DNA of 64,000 nucleotides from Halorubrum sp. DM2 (GTDB lineage Archaea; Halobacteriota; Halobacteria; Halobacteriales; Haloferacaceae). Location of the stretch: positions 1,981,650-2,045,649 of the forward strand of contig NZ_LR594487.1 in assembly GCF_901686465.1 (NCBI RefSeq), read 5' to 3'. This document shows, in pieces, positions 8,437 through 17,485 of the stretch. The notes beneath the pieces were generated by a model. That model searched no databases, was not told the DNA's origin, and was given only the letters and a program-made list of their open reading frames with translations. The translations under genes were made by a program, and so were the position numbers. Within the stretch, counting starts at the first letter, position 1, and each line of letters starts with the position of its first letter.

Positions 8437-10412
8437 TCGTGCCCTCCGTCGCGCCCGCCCGACGCGCCGTTGAGCGCGTTGTCACCGGCGTACCGCCTCG
8501 GAGCGGTCCGTCCCGCCCGGACCGCCTCGCGAATCCGATCGCTCCGGCGGTTGACGGCCTCCAGAACCGCCGCGTACGACTCGTCAGACCCGGCCAACCC
8601 GGCGATCAGCCGGCTCTCACCGCGGTCGATCCGCCCCGTTCCGACGAGTCCCCGGCCGGTCCGCTCGAACAGCGGGTCGAAGCTCACGCCGTTGTCGTGG
8701 TCGCCGACTTCGACGATCGACTCGACGCGGTGGGAGTCGAGGACCGCGATCAGGTCGGTCGCGGCGAACGACGAACGGGCGACGCCGAGATCGGTGACGA
8801 CGCGTTCCTCGACCGCCTTCGGATCTTCGCCGTGGATCGTTCCGAGCACCGTCTCCCCGGCGGCACCCACGCGCATCGCCTCGTACAGCGCCTGCGCCTC
8901 CTCGCCGCGGACCTCGCCGACGCTGATCGCGCCGCCGCCCATGCGGAGCGCCGTCCGGACGGCGTCCGACGGCGCGAGCTCCGCGCCGTCCCCGACCCGG
9001 AGGCGCTGGACGTCTCTCCCCGCGCTGGCGAGCGCCTCGACGGGTAGTTCCGGCGTGTCCTCGATGGCGATCGCCCGCGTCTCCGCGGGGAGTTCCCACA
9101 GCAGCGACCCGAGGGCGGTCGTCTTCCCGGCCGCCCGCCCGCCGGCGATCAGGCCGGTCACGCCGCGCTCGACGGCGACCGACAACAGCCCGGCCGCCGC
9201 GGGCGTGAGCGTGTCGACGGACACGAGCCGGGCGAGCGTCCACGCCTCCGGGTCGCCGCGCCGAAAGGTGAACGAGAGCCCGTCGCTGGCCGGGTCCGTG
9301 GCCGCGGCGACCCTGACCCGACCGGTCTCCGACTCGATGGTCGCGTCGAGGGTCGGCGTCGCCCGCGAGAAGGCGCGCCCGCTCGCCCGCCGGAGCCGCG
9401 ACGCGAGGGTGGCGGCCCCCTCCGGCGGGAGTCGCACGTTCGTCCGACACCGTTCGCCGTCGAGGACCACCCGAAGCGGGTTCTCGGCGACCGGTGCGGT
9501 CACCGTCGCGTCGCTCACCCGCTCGTCGGCGAAGACGTGTTCGAACGCGCCGTAACCGTGCGTGTGTCGCCGCAGGATCTCCGTGAGGTCCGCGACTGGG
9601 GCGTCGCCGTCCGCGGCCGCCCGAACCGCCCGTCCCGGTGCCCTGTCCCCGCCGGCGGGGTCGTCGAGCAGCCGATCTCGCGCGGCGGCCAACGTCGCCA
9701 CGGCGTCGGCGTCTAGGTCGACGGTCGGCGGCGTGAGGTGATAGGTGTCGAGGGCGTCGTCCCCCTCGTAGCGCCGGACCGTCGCCCCGGTCGGGACCGT
9801 CCACCTGTCGACCAGCGTCGCGCCCGGCGGCGGCGCGGCCGCGACGCGCGCGGTCGCGGCCGTCGGGCCGACGTGCGCTCGGAGGACGGCCTCCAAGCCG
9901 CGGTCCTCGTCGGGCCCGACGGCGTCTCCCGCGAGCGCCTCGGCCGCCGCCGACAGCCCCGTCTCGGCCGCGATCCGCTTCGCGGCCCCCGCGCGCCCCG
10001 CTGCCTCCCTCGCCGCGCCGACCGGGTCGCGAGTCACCCGGTCGGCGAGCCGCTCCTCGTGGAACTCGATCCGCTCCCGAAAGCGTCCCGCCGCGACCAA
10101 GAGGTCGGCCGCATCGTCGGCGTACGAACGCTCTCGTCCCTGGAATCGGGTCCGTATCACGTCGGCGTCGCGGTCGGTCAGCGCCTTGACGACGGCCGCG
10201 AGACAGGCCGGACTCGCGGCGAGGTCGCCGCGCCCGGGACAGTCGTCCGCGTCGACGTCGAGGACCACCCGATCTTCAACGCCCGTCCCCACGGGCTCGC
10301 GAAACGCCGGATCGCAGCGGCACTCGTCGGGATCCCCGTCGACCCACGGGAGCGCCCGCAGCGGCGTCTCCCCAGCGTCGTCGGCGATCCGCTCGGTGAG
10401 ACCGAAGTCCAT
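8433..10412 (-). CDS. pilB: Type II/IV secretion system ATPase (PilB/TadA type)
   Basis: The motor ATPase of the pilus-like system. The start is taken as ATG 10412 (659 residues) because a TATA element lies 23-32 bases upstream; a longer open frame exists but would include the promoter. The Walker A motif GGRAAGKTT lies near residue 425. Walker B/His-box sequences MGGGAISVGEVRGEE and GTIHGED follow near residues 490-530. The N-terminal half carries a cysteine pair (ECRC) near residue 25 and an N2-like domain. Its stop overlaps the pilC start. Confidence 0.9.
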   Translation of the reverse strand: MDFGLTERIADDAGETPLRALPWVDGDPDECRCDPAFREPVGTGVEDRVVLDVDADDCPGRGDLAASPACLAAVVKALTDRDADVIRTRFQGRERSYADDAADLLVAAGRFRERIEFHEERLADRVTRDPVGAAREAAGRAGAAKRIAAETGLSAAAEALAGDAVGPDEDRGLEAVLRAHVGPTAATARVAAAPPPGATLVDRWTVPTGATVRRYEGDDALDTYHLTPPTVDLDADAVATLAAARDRLLDDPAGGDRAPGRAVRAAADGDAPVADLTEILRRHTHGYGAFEHVFADERVSDATVTAPVAENPLRVVLDGERCRTNVRLPPEGAATLASRLRRASGRAFSRATPTLDATIESETGRVRVAAATDPASDGLSFTFRRGDPEAWTLARLVSVDTLTPAAAGLLSVAVERGVTGLIAGGRAAGKTTALGSLLWELPAETRAIAIEDTPELPVEALASAGRDVQRLRVGDGAELAPSDAVRTALRMGGGAISVGEVRGEEAQALYEAMRVGAAGETVLGTIHGEDPKAVEERVVTDLGVARSSFAATDLIAVLDSHRVESIVEVGDHDNGVSFDPLFERTGRGLVGTGRIDRGESRLIAGLAGSDESYAAVLEAVNRRSDRIREAVRAGRTAPRRYAGDNALNGASGGRDGGHE

Positions 10413-10434
10413 GTCGGGCGTGGCTGCGGTATCG

Positions 10435-10444
10435 CTTATAAAAG
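10435..10444 (-). promoter_or_regulatory. TATA element of pilB
   Basis: The minus strand reads CTTTTATAAG 23-32 bases upstream of ATG 10412. This supports that start and suggests that pilB-pilC can be transcribed without the two genes upstream. Confidence 0.55.
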
Positions 10445-10484
10445 ATCGCCTGCCCGACCGCCTGACTCCCGCCACCTCTCCGTC

Positions 10485-10949
10485 TCACCCGACCCGATCG
10501 ACCCGGACGGTCGGCCCGTCGTCGTCGACGTAGCGGAGGCGAACGCGGCTCGTTCCGCCCGGTCGGAGTTCGACCGGCGCGTCGACGAGGTCGACGGTCG
10601 CCGGGACGGGTCCCGTCCCGATCCGGAACGCGCGCTCCGGGCCGCCGTCGATCCGATACGCGAGCGCGACGCCGTCGGGTCGGTCCGACGGCTCGACGAG
10701 CGCGACGCGGTCGAGGTCCGCCGCGGCGAACCCGCTCGGCGCGCGGACGAGGACGGTCGTCCGCGCCGCGGTGACGGGATCGCTCACGGGCGTCGATCCG
10801 GCGACTACGTCGCCGATCGCGCGTTCCAGCCGATCGGCCTCCGAACCGATCCGCTCCGCCGTCGTCGCGGTCCTCGCCGTCTCGACCGCGGGCATCGACG
10901 CGGCCAGCAGCGCGAGCGCCACGAGGACGGTGAGCACTACCCGGATCAC
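10485..10949 (-). CDS. Single-span exported protein (DUF7311-like)
   Basis: The 154-residue frame begins at GTG 10949 with MIRVVLTVLVALALLAASM, a short hydrophobic helix at residues 3-20, followed by a polar beta-rich domain. The sequence fits DUF7311, a family that sits between a coiled-coil protein and the pilB ATPase in haloarchaeal pilus loci. It lies 7 bases after the upstream coiled-coil gene. The function is unknown; context suggests an envelope component of the pilus machine. Confidence 0.65.
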   Translation of the reverse strand: MIRVVLTVLVALALLAASMPAVETARTATTAERIGSEADRLERAIGDVVAGSTPVSDPVTAARTTVLVRAPSGFAAADLDRVALVEPSDRPDGVALAYRIDGGPERAFRIGTGPVPATVDLVDAPVELRPGGTSRVRLRYVDDDGPTVRVDRVG

Positions 10950-10956
10950 GGCTCGG

Positions 10957-11568
10957 TCACAGCGACTCCCGGAGTCGGCTCAGCGCGTCTTCCGCCCACG
11001 CGCCGTCGTCGTCGCCGCCCTCGCCGTCGCCGCGCCCGCCTCCGCCGTCGCCGCCGCCCCAGTCGCCTGACGACGGGCGGTCGTTCGGGAGCGCGGCGTC
11101 CAGCGCGCTCTCCGAGGGCACGGCCCCGTCGGCGGACGGGGTCGCGTCTCGCGGCCGAGATCCGGTGTCGCCGGCGTCACCATCGGGGATCGCCTCGACG
11201 GTATCGCCGACGTTGCCGTCGCTCCCGCGCTCCGCCGCCGTCGCCCGCGACAGCGCGAGGTCGGCCCGGCGCTCGACTTCGCGGTTGACGGCCCTGACCG
11301 CCCCGACGTACCCGCGGACCGCCTGCGTCGCCGCCTCCAGTTCCGCGACGCGCTCTTCGAGGTCGTCGAGCCGCGATTCGAGGCGCTCGCGCTCGGCCGT
11401 CGCCGCTGCCCCGTCGGCCACGTCCGCCGGACTGGCGTCGTTCCCGGTCACCGCCCGCTCGACGGCGCGGAGTCGGGACTCGATCCGATCGTTCGGGCCG
11501 CTTCCCCCCGTCGAAGCCGACTCCGCTCCCGCTGCGGGCGGGTTGGCGTCCCCTGCGTGATCAGTCAT
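10957..11568 (-). CDS. Coiled-coil protein (DUF7310-like)
   Basis: This 203-residue acidic protein has a clear heptad region around residues 55-85 (ERERLESRLDDLEERVAELE). Before it lies a low-complexity N-terminus and after it a long Gly/Asp-rich linker with runs such as GGGDGGGGRGDGEGGDDDG. The last residues (WAEDALSRLRESL) form a short amphipathic helix. It is probably soluble and matches what I recall as DUF7310, found between cetZ-like and pilus genes. The start ATG 11568 has a TATA element 26-32 bases upstream and is divergent from cetZ. Confidence 0.65.
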   Translation of the reverse strand: MTDHAGDANPPAAGAESASTGGSGPNDRIESRLRAVERAVTGNDASPADVADGAAATAERERLESRLDDLEERVAELEAATQAVRGYVGAVRAVNREVERRADLALSRATAAERGSDGNVGDTVEAIPDGDAGDTGSRPRDATPSADGAVPSESALDAALPNDRPSSGDWGGGDGGGGRGDGEGGDDDGAWAEDALSRLRESL

Positions 11569-11593
11569 GCGACCGGTTGGCCGCGCTTTCGCT

Positions 11594-11600
11594 CTTAAAC
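11594..11600 (-). promoter_or_regulatory. TATA element of the coiled-coil/pilus cluster
   Basis: The minus strand reads GTTTAAG 26-32 bases before ATG 11568. It lies in the 74-base spacer shared with the divergent cetZ gene, so the two promoters nearly touch. Confidence 0.5.
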
Positions 11601-11642
11601 GTCGGGGAAACAGTATTGTCGGCCGGCACGGTACGTGTGGGC

Positions 11643-12722
11643 ATGAAAGCAGTCCTCCTCGGCGTCGGACAGGCGGGCGGTAAACTCACGACCGCCCTCG
11701 CGGAGTTCGACGCCGACGCCGGCTACGGCGCGGTCCTCGACGCGCTCGCCGTCAACACCGCCGCCGCAGACCTCGATCCCCTCCCGCTCGAAACGGTCCT
11801 CGTCGGACAGTCGCGCGTCAACGGTCACGGCGTCGGCGGCGACAACGAACTCGGCGCGGAAGTGATGGACGAAGACGCCGTCGAGGTGCTCGACGCGCTC
11901 GCGCCGAAGGTCACGGCGGAGGCCGAGGCGGTGTTCGTCGTCGCCGGGCTCGGCGGCGGGACCGGATCGGGCGGCGCGCCGGTCCTCGTCCGGGAGCTGA
12001 ATCGCGTGTACGACGTCCCCGTCTACGCGATCGGTATCCTCCCCGGCCGCGACGAGGGGACGATGTATCAGGTGAACGCCGGGCGGTCGCTCAAGACCTT
12101 GGTCCGCGAGGCGGACGCGACGATCCTCCTCGACAACGACGCGTGGCGCTCCGCCGGCGAGTCCGTGGAGGGCGGCTACGAGGCGATCAACGCCTCGATG
12201 GCGAAGCGTATCGGCCTCCTGCTGGCCGCCGGCGAGGCGGTCGAGGGGGTCGCGGAGTCCGTCGTGGACACCAGCGAGGTGATCAACACCCTCCGCGCGG
12301 GCGGAATGGCCGCGGTCGGCTTCGCGTCCGCGCCCGCGGCCGAGGATCCGCAGGAGAACGTCACCACCGTGACGAGCGCGGTGCGCAGCGCGGTGATGAC
12401 CGGGCTCTCGCTGCCGAGCGCCACCGACGCGGACGCCGCGCTCGTCGCGGTCGCCGGCGACCCGGACCGGATCTCCCGGAAGGGCGCGGAGAAGGCCCGA
12501 AAGTGGCTCCAAGAGGAGACTGGATCGATGCAGGTGCGCGGCGGCGACTTCCCGCTCGACTCCGACCGGATCGCGGCCCTCGTCCTCCTCGCGGGCGTCG
12601 AGCGGTCCCAGCGCGTCGAGGCGTTCTTGGAGCGCGCCCGGCAGGCGGTCCGCGACGAGCGCGAGGAGAAACCGGACCCCGCGGCGGCGTTCGAGAACGA
12701 CGAGATAGACGACCTGCTGTGA
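11643..12722 (+). CDS. cetZ: Tubulin-like GTPase CetZ
   Basis: A 359-residue FtsZ/tubulin superfamily protein. It has the N-terminal nucleotide-binding start [14 protein letters not shown], the tubulin signature [12 protein letters not shown] near residues 101-112, and the acidic C-terminal tail ending DEIDDLL that is typical of CetZ. CetZ proteins control cell shape and motility-related development in haloarchaea. I use ATG 11643; an in-frame upstream extension to 11577 overlaps the promoter spacer. The divergent neighbour is the pilus cluster. Confidence 0.9.
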   Translation: MKAVLLGVGQAGGKLTTALAEFDADAGYGAVLDALAVNTAAADLDPLPLETVLVGQSRVNGHGVGGDNELGAEVMDEDAVEVLDALAPKVTAEAEAVFVVAGLGGGTGSGGAPVLVRELNRVYDVPVYAIGILPGRDEGTMYQVNAGRSLKTLVREADATILLDNDAWRSAGESVEGGYEAINASMAKRIGLLLAAGEAVEGVAESVVDTSEVINTLRAGGMAAVGFASAPAAEDPQENVTTVTSAVRSAVMTGLSLPSATDADAALVAVAGDPDRISRKGAEKARKWLQEETGSMQVRGGDFPLDSDRIAALVLLAGVERSQRVEAFLERARQAVRDEREEKPDPAAAFENDEIDDLL

Positions 12723-12813
12723 GCGGCCGGCGGGCGAGTCCGCCGGCGAGCGCGCTCCGGCCGGCGAGACAGGTTCCGCACCTTTTTGGTGTCGCCCGGC
12801 CGACTCTCGCCCG

Positions 12814-13512
12814 ATGACCAACCCGTGGGACGACTGGGACCACGTGCTGAAGGTCGACCCCGACAAGGACCTGCGGCCGGGCGAGACCTTCGAGGACGTC
12901 TGCCGGACCGGGACGGACGCGATCGAGATCGGCGGGACCCTCGACGTCACCGCGGAGAAGATGACCCGCGTCGTCGACGCCGCCGCGGAGTACGACGTGC
13001 CGCTGTACCAGGAGCCGTCGAACCCGGGCGTCGTGATCGACTCGCCAGCGCTCGACGGCTACCTGATCCCGACCGTGTTCAACGCCGGCGGTCCCTTCTG
13101 GATCACCGGCGCGCACAAGGAGTGGGTCCGCATCGACGACCTCGACTGGAGCCGGACGCACACCGAGGCGTACATCGTGATGAACCCCGAGGCGTCGGTC
13201 GCACAGCTGACCGAGGCCGACTGCGACCTCAGCGCCGACGACGTGGCGGCGTACGCGAAGGTGGCCGAGCGCATGTTCGGCCAGGAGATCGTCTACGTCG
13301 AGTACTCCGGCACGTTCGGCGACACCGAGAAGGTCGCAGCCGCCGCGGACGCCTTAGACGACGCCACGCTCTTCTACGGCGGCGGCATCCACGACTACGA
13401 ATCGGCCAACGAGATGGCCGCCCACAGCGACGTGATCGTCGTCGGCGACCTGCTCCACGACGAGGGCATCGACGCCGTCCGCGAGACGGTCGAAGGCGCG
13501 AAGGACGCCTGA
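12814..13512 (+). CDS. Geranylgeranylglyceryl phosphate synthase (GGGP synthase)
   Basis: Catalyses the first committed step of archaeal membrane lipid synthesis, joining geranylgeranyl diphosphate to sn-glycerol 1-phosphate by an ether bond. The 232-residue PcrB/GGGPS TIM barrel shows the family motifs [17 protein letters not shown] near residue 115 and [10 protein letters not shown] near residue 161, then [10 protein letters not shown] and [10 protein letters not shown], which bind the phosphate and prenyl groups. It is a stand-alone gene 91 bases after cetZ. Together with CarS at 20 kb it places two archaeal lipid steps in the window. Confidence 0.93.
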   Translation: MTNPWDDWDHVLKVDPDKDLRPGETFEDVCRTGTDAIEIGGTLDVTAEKMTRVVDAAAEYDVPLYQEPSNPGVVIDSPALDGYLIPTVFNAGGPFWITGAHKEWVRIDDLDWSRTHTEAYIVMNPEASVAQLTEADCDLSADDVAAYAKVAERMFGQEIVYVEYSGTFGDTEKVAAAADALDDATLFYGGGIHDYESANEMAAHSDVIVVGDLLHDEGIDAVRETVEGAKDA

Positions 13513-13539
13513 TCGACCGCGACTCGGCCGTCCGACGAT

Positions 13540-13905
13540 CTACTCCTCGGCCCCTGCGTCTTCGGCGGCCGGTGGTTCGACCGGGACGATCTCCGTGTCC
13601 GGTGCGCCGAGCGGGCTGTCCGAACCCGTGAGCCACGCGGAGAGGTAGACCGCACAGGCCGCGACCACCGCGACGAGCAACTGGAAGGTGAACGCGCCGT
13701 AGACGATCGTCACGGCGATCGTCGCGCGAGCGAGCGTCCGCCGGCCGGTGCCGTCGCGAGCCACGAGCGCCGCGGTGACGAGAGCTGACAGTCCGACGCC
13801 CAAACCCGGGAGGAGTTGCCGCGAAACGACGCCCGCGTACAGCGGGACCACGACGCCGACCGCGACCAGTGCCGCCACGAGACCGGTGTGTTCGTTGGAG
13901 GGCAT
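13540..13905 (-). CDS. Small integral membrane protein, unknown
   Basis: The 121-residue protein has about four hydrophobic segments between residues 8 and 90 and an acidic, proline-rich tail (PVEPPAAEDAGAEE). I do not recognise the family. A TATA-like TTTAAG stretch lies about 25-30 bases upstream of ATG 13905 on the minus strand, so it is probably monocistronic. It converges with the GGGP synthase gene. Confidence 0.7.
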   Translation of the reverse strand: MPSNEHTGLVAALVAVGVVVPLYAGVVSRQLLPGLGVGLSALVTAALVARDGTGRRTLARATIAVTIVYGAFTFQLLVAVVAACAVYLSAWLTGSDSPLGAPDTEIVPVEPPAAEDAGAEE

Positions 13906-14009
13906 CCGTCAGCCGACTCGCCCATCACGCACTTAAATCACGGTCTCCGGGGTCCCGCGACGGACCGGACTGCCGCTCCGGCGGGCGGCCGCTCACCGCG
14001 CCGCGGCGT

Positions 14010-14654
14010 TCAGTCGTCTCCGCCGACCATGTTCTCGACGTACTTCGCGATCACGTCGACCTCCAGATGGACCGAGTCACCGACGGACTTCGCCGACAGC
14101 GTCGTCAGGTCGTACGTCGTCGGAATGACCGCGACGTCGAACTCGCCGTCCCGCTTCTCGGCGACGGTCAGCGAGATCCCGTCGAGCGTCACGGAGCCCT
14201 TGTCGACGAGGTAATCGTCGTGTCCCTCCGGGATCGAGAAGGTGAACCGCCAGTCCTCGCCGACGCGCTCGATCGCGGTCACCTCGCTCACGGTGTCGAC
14301 GTGGCCCTGTACGACGTGGCCGTCGAATCGGCCGTCGGCGGGCATCGCGCGCTCGACGTTGACCGCGTCGCCCTCGCGCACCTCGCCGAGGTACGTCTTC
14401 GCGACCGTCTCGCTCGCGAGGAACACCTCGAACCAGTCGGAGTCGCCGGTCGAGCCGTCGTCGGGCGCGCTGTCACCCCCGCCGACGCCGTGTTCCTCGA
14501 CGGTGAGACAGACGCCGCTCACGCTGATCGACTGGCCGTGGGCGAGGTCGTCGAACCCCTCGACGCCGTCGACCCCGATCTTCAGCCGGAGCCCGTCGTC
14601 GGTCTCGGTCCGCGCGCGGACCGCGCCGGTCCCCTCGACGATGCCGGTGAACAT
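14010..14654 (-). CDS. ribE: Riboflavin synthase, lumazine-binding (RibE) type
   Basis: Converts two molecules of 6,7-dimethyl-8-ribityllumazine to riboflavin. The 214-residue protein has the two tandem lumazine-binding barrels of the bacterial alpha-subunit type: the first begins MFTGIVEGTGAV with SGVCLTV near residue 46, and the second has the matching GHVVQGHVD and LDGISLTV. A Gly/Asp/Ser-rich insert (residues 55-72) separates strands in the first barrel. Many archaea use an unrelated enzyme, so this bacterial type is a haloarchaeal trait. RibB and RibK are encoded 9-11 kb away. Confidence 0.92.
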   Translation of the reverse strand: MFTGIVEGTGAVRARTETDDGLRLKIGVDGVEGFDDLAHGQSISVSGVCLTVEEHGVGGGDSAPDDGSTGDSDWFEVFLASETVAKTYLGEVREGDAVNVERAMPADGRFDGHVVQGHVDTVSEVTAIERVGEDWRFTFSIPEGHDDYLVDKGSVTLDGISLTVAEKRDGEFDVAVIPTTYDLTTLSAKSVGDSVHLEVDVIAKYVENMVGGDD

Positions 14655-14762
14655 ACCGGAACTGGGGGCGGGCGACGGATATCGGTTCTGCTCCGACCGC
14701 CGCGTTCCCCTCGCGACGCCCCGCCGCGCCGCTTTTGACCCCCGGCCGCCAACGGGAACCCA

Positions 14763-15062
14763 ATGAGACTCGGAGTGCTGGACATGATCGGGTTGGCGGC
14801 CTCGCTGATCTTCGCGCTCCCGCTCGCGAACTACGCGATCGTCCGGGTGATCGCCGGCGAGATCGCGCTCGGCTCCGGGTTGTTGGTCGTCGCGGTCGCG
14901 ATGGTCGTCCTGCCGCAGTACTTCCTCGATCCCGCCCAGATCCTCCGGCGACTGCTCTCCGGACTCCTCCCCCGACAGCTCCGCGGCGACGACGCGGCGG
15001 CTCCCGAGACGGAAGACGGCTCTCAGTCAGTCGCGGTCGGAAGTGACTCCGACGAGCGCTGA
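14763..15062 (+). CDS. Small membrane protein (DUF7533-like)
   Basis: This 99-residue protein has two membrane helices at about residues 8-28 and 38-55 and a polar acidic tail. It resembles the haloarchaeal DUF7533 family of short two-helix proteins with no known function. It is divergent from ribE and convergent with the surface protein gene downstream. Confidence 0.6.
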   Translation: MRLGVLDMIGLAASLIFALPLANYAIVRVIAGEIALGSGLLVVAVAMVVLPQYFLDPAQILRRLLSGLLPRQLRGDDAAAPETEDGSQSVAVGSDSDER

Positions 15063-15100
15063 CCGCGTGTCGGTCTCGGGCGGGGGACAGCCCGACGTTT

Positions 15101-16054
15101 TCACTCCGGAATCCGAGCGACGAGCGCGGCGCAGAGAAGCGCCAGCGCGGCGACGACGGGACCGAAACCGGGAGCCTCGTCTCCGGTGTTCTCACTTCCG
15201 GGAGCGTCGACGTCGTCGACCACGAGTACGTCGCGCGTCACCGACTCGTTGGCGTCTCCGTCACCGCGGACGGTCAGGGTCGCGCGGTCTCCGGGTTCGG
15301 TGACGCTCGCGTCGAACGTCGCGGTCGCCTCCCCGTCGGTCACCGTCGCCTCCCGGGTCTTGATGAACTCCGTGCTCGCGTTGCCGGCCGACCGGAGTCG
15401 CACCTCGACGGGCGTCCCGTCGTCGAGGTCGACGGGCACTGTGACGACGGTCGCGCGCGGTTCGATGAGGACGTCCGCGTCCTCGACGGTCGCGTCGGTG
15501 ACGGCCTCGACTGCGTCCTCGACGCCATCGTCGCTCTCGGTCGTCTCGACCATCAGCGTGCCGACGTCGACCGGTTCGCTCCCGTTGCCGACGAACACCC
15601 TCACGTCGTAGGCTCCGGGAGCGGGGGGTTCGCCGAGGTCGGTCTCGCCGTCGAGTTCGACGCCGCCCGCGTCGGCGGTCAGCGGGTCACCGCCGTCGCC
15701 CGCCGCGGCATGGTCGTACGTGAGTCTCGTGACGCCGTCGCCGTCCGGCGTCACCGTCCCTCGGAGTTCGTATCCGGAGTCGTCCTCGTTGCCGACGACG
15801 ACCTCGAACGACTCCACGCCCTCGCTCTCGACGGCGATTTCGGTGGTACCGTTCTCGCTTACGGTGACGACGTCCTCGTCGAGTTCCGCCGCTCCGTCGG
15901 CGGCGACGGCACCGGTCCCGACGATTCCGACGCCGACGAGTGTGAACGCAGCTATGAGGAGCGTTAGAGCGGTCGGGAACCCCTTCGTCACGGTGCGCCA
16001 GATCGGCTCGGACCCGGCGGGATCGCCGGCTCCGGTGGAGGACTCGGATCGCAT
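15101..16054 (-). CDS. Secreted surface protein with PGF-type C-terminal anchor
   Basis: The 317-residue protein has a cytoplasmic lead, a hydrophobic signal segment (about residues 23-43, ending TGAVAADGA) and an acidic, beta-rich extracellular body with several NxT/NxS sites such as ENGT, GNGS and GNAS. It ends with a PGFG motif, a membrane helix and a short tail. This is the layout of archaeosortase (ArtA) substrates, in which the PGF region is processed and lipid-linked at the S-layer; the basic final residues are weaker than usual (ARIPE). The start ATG 16054 excludes an upstream basic extension. Confidence 0.7.
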   Translation of the reverse strand: MRSESSTGAGDPAGSEPIWRTVTKGFPTALTLLIAAFTLVGVGIVGTGAVAADGAAELDEDVVTVSENGTTEIAVESEGVESFEVVVGNEDDSGYELRGTVTPDGDGVTRLTYDHAAAGDGGDPLTADAGGVELDGETDLGEPPAPGAYDVRVFVGNGSEPVDVGTLMVETTESDDGVEDAVEAVTDATVEDADVLIEPRATVVTVPVDLDDGTPVEVRLRSAGNASTEFIKTREATVTDGEATATFDASVTEPGDRATLTVRGDGDANESVTRDVLVVDDVDAPGSENTGDEAPGFGPVVAALALLCAALVARIPE

Positions 16055-16126
16055 GCGTCTCGACCGTCGGTCGGCAGGGAAAAAGCCGCGCCGATAGCGC
16101 AAAGAGCGGTCGTAGTCATCGGTCGG

Positions 16127-17485
16127 TCACTCGCGGGCCTGCGGAACGATCCCGAACGGGTACTCGGCGAGCAGCTCGTACCCCTCGTCGGTGACGAGAA
16201 TCAGGTCTTCCAGCCTGACGCCGCCGACCTCGGGGTCGTAGACGCCGGGTTCGATCGTCACGACGTGGCCCGGCCGCAGCTCGCCCGGACCCGACAGCGA
16301 CGGCGACTCGTGAAGGCTCACGCCGACGCCGTGGCCGGTGCCGTGCGTGAAGCCCGCCTCGCCCTCGTCCGCGTTCGGATCGAAGCCGTACGCGGCCAGC
16401 TCCGCGGCCGCCTCGCCGTGGACGGTCTTGGCCGGGACGCCCGGCGCTACCTCGTCGAGCGCGGCCTCGCGGGCGGCCTCGACCGCGACGTACGCGCGTC
16501 GTTCCCACCCGCCGTCGCCGTCGACGACGAACGTCCGCGTGGCGTCGCCGTAGTAGCCGTCCGGGCCGCGCGGCGACACGTCCAGTAACACCGTCTCTCC
16601 GGGGTAGATCGGGTCGTCGCCGACGTAGTGGAGGTCGGCTGCGGACGGGCCGGCCCCGATCACCGTGTTTCCGGCGTCGCGGACCCCGTGCGCGGCGAGG
16701 ACCTGGTTCACCTCGCGGCGGAGCCGCTCCGTGGTCAGCGGTTCGCCCGCCCAGCGGAGCGGCGGTCGGCGCGAGTCCTCCGGGTCGTCGACGACCTCGC
16801 TCTCCGCGAGCACCGCCTCGGCCCGACCGATCCCGTCGACCGTCGCGCGCTGGACGCGCCGGATCCGATCGACCTCCGCCGGGGTCTTGCGCGCCCTGGC
16901 GGTCGCGACCGCGTCCGTCGACGCCGGTTCGCTGCCCGCGCGCTCGAGGTACACCGCGGCGTCGTGCGCTATCGACGCCGGGGTGAGGACGGTGCGGTCG
17001 CCGGGTCCGGGTTCGTCCCTCTCTCTGCTCTCCTCCCCGCCGACGAGGTCCTCGACGACCGCGGCCGCGCGCTCGCCGGCGTGGTCGCCGAGGCCCTCGG
17101 TCCTGACCTCGCGGACGACGCCGTCGTGAAATCGCGCGCTACCGTCCGCCGTCGCGTCCGCGTCCGGATCGCGCGCGGCGGCGACGAACTCGCGGTCCGC
17201 CTGCTCGCGGAACAGCGCGGGGGCACAGAGGACGGCCCGCCCGGCGCGGTCGGTCGTCCCGTCGTCGCTCGGCACCACGACCAGCGCGTACGGCCGGTCC
17301 GGGCCGGAGAAGCGCGTGAGGTAGCGCAGGTCGTCGTCGAAGCGGTCCCCGACGGCGACGAACGCGTCCGCGTCGGCCGCGCGGACCGCCTCCGTTATCG
17401 GACGCAGATCGGTCCGCAGCGGGCGGAAATACCTGGAGCGATCCGAGGAAGCGCGGTCTTCGGACTCTGCGTCGTCCCCGCTCAC
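16127..17485 (-). CDS. M24 family metallopeptidase (Xaa-Pro aminopeptidase-like)
   Basis: A 452-residue pita-bread peptidase. The five expected metal ligands are visible: two Asp in LLDVSP and YYGDATRTF (about residues 298-313), His in THGTGHGVG (about 383), and two Glu in TIEPGVYD and VRLEDLI (about 410 and 423). The N-terminal half is a divergent creatinase-like domain. The start is GTG 17485, overlapping the helicase stop (GTGA). The likely role is cytoplasmic peptide breakdown; pairing with a helicase looks like a transcription convenience rather than shared function. Confidence 0.87.
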   Translation of the reverse strand: MSGDDAESEDRASSDRSRYFRPLRTDLRPITEAVRAADADAFVAVGDRFDDDLRYLTRFSGPDRPYALVVVPSDDGTTDRAGRAVLCAPALFREQADREFVAAARDPDADATADGSARFHDGVVREVRTEGLGDHAGERAAAVVEDLVGGEESRERDEPGPGDRTVLTPASIAHDAAVYLERAGSEPASTDAVATARARKTPAEVDRIRRVQRATVDGIGRAEAVLAESEVVDDPEDSRRPPLRWAGEPLTTERLRREVNQVLAAHGVRDAGNTVIGAGPSAADLHYVGDDPIYPGETVLLDVSPRGPDGYYGDATRTFVVDGDGGWERRAYVAVEAAREAALDEVAPGVPAKTVHGEAAAELAAYGFDPNADEGEAGFTHGTGHGVGVSLHESPSLSGPGELRPGHVVTIEPGVYDPEVGGVRLEDLILVTDEGYELLAEYPFGIVPQARE

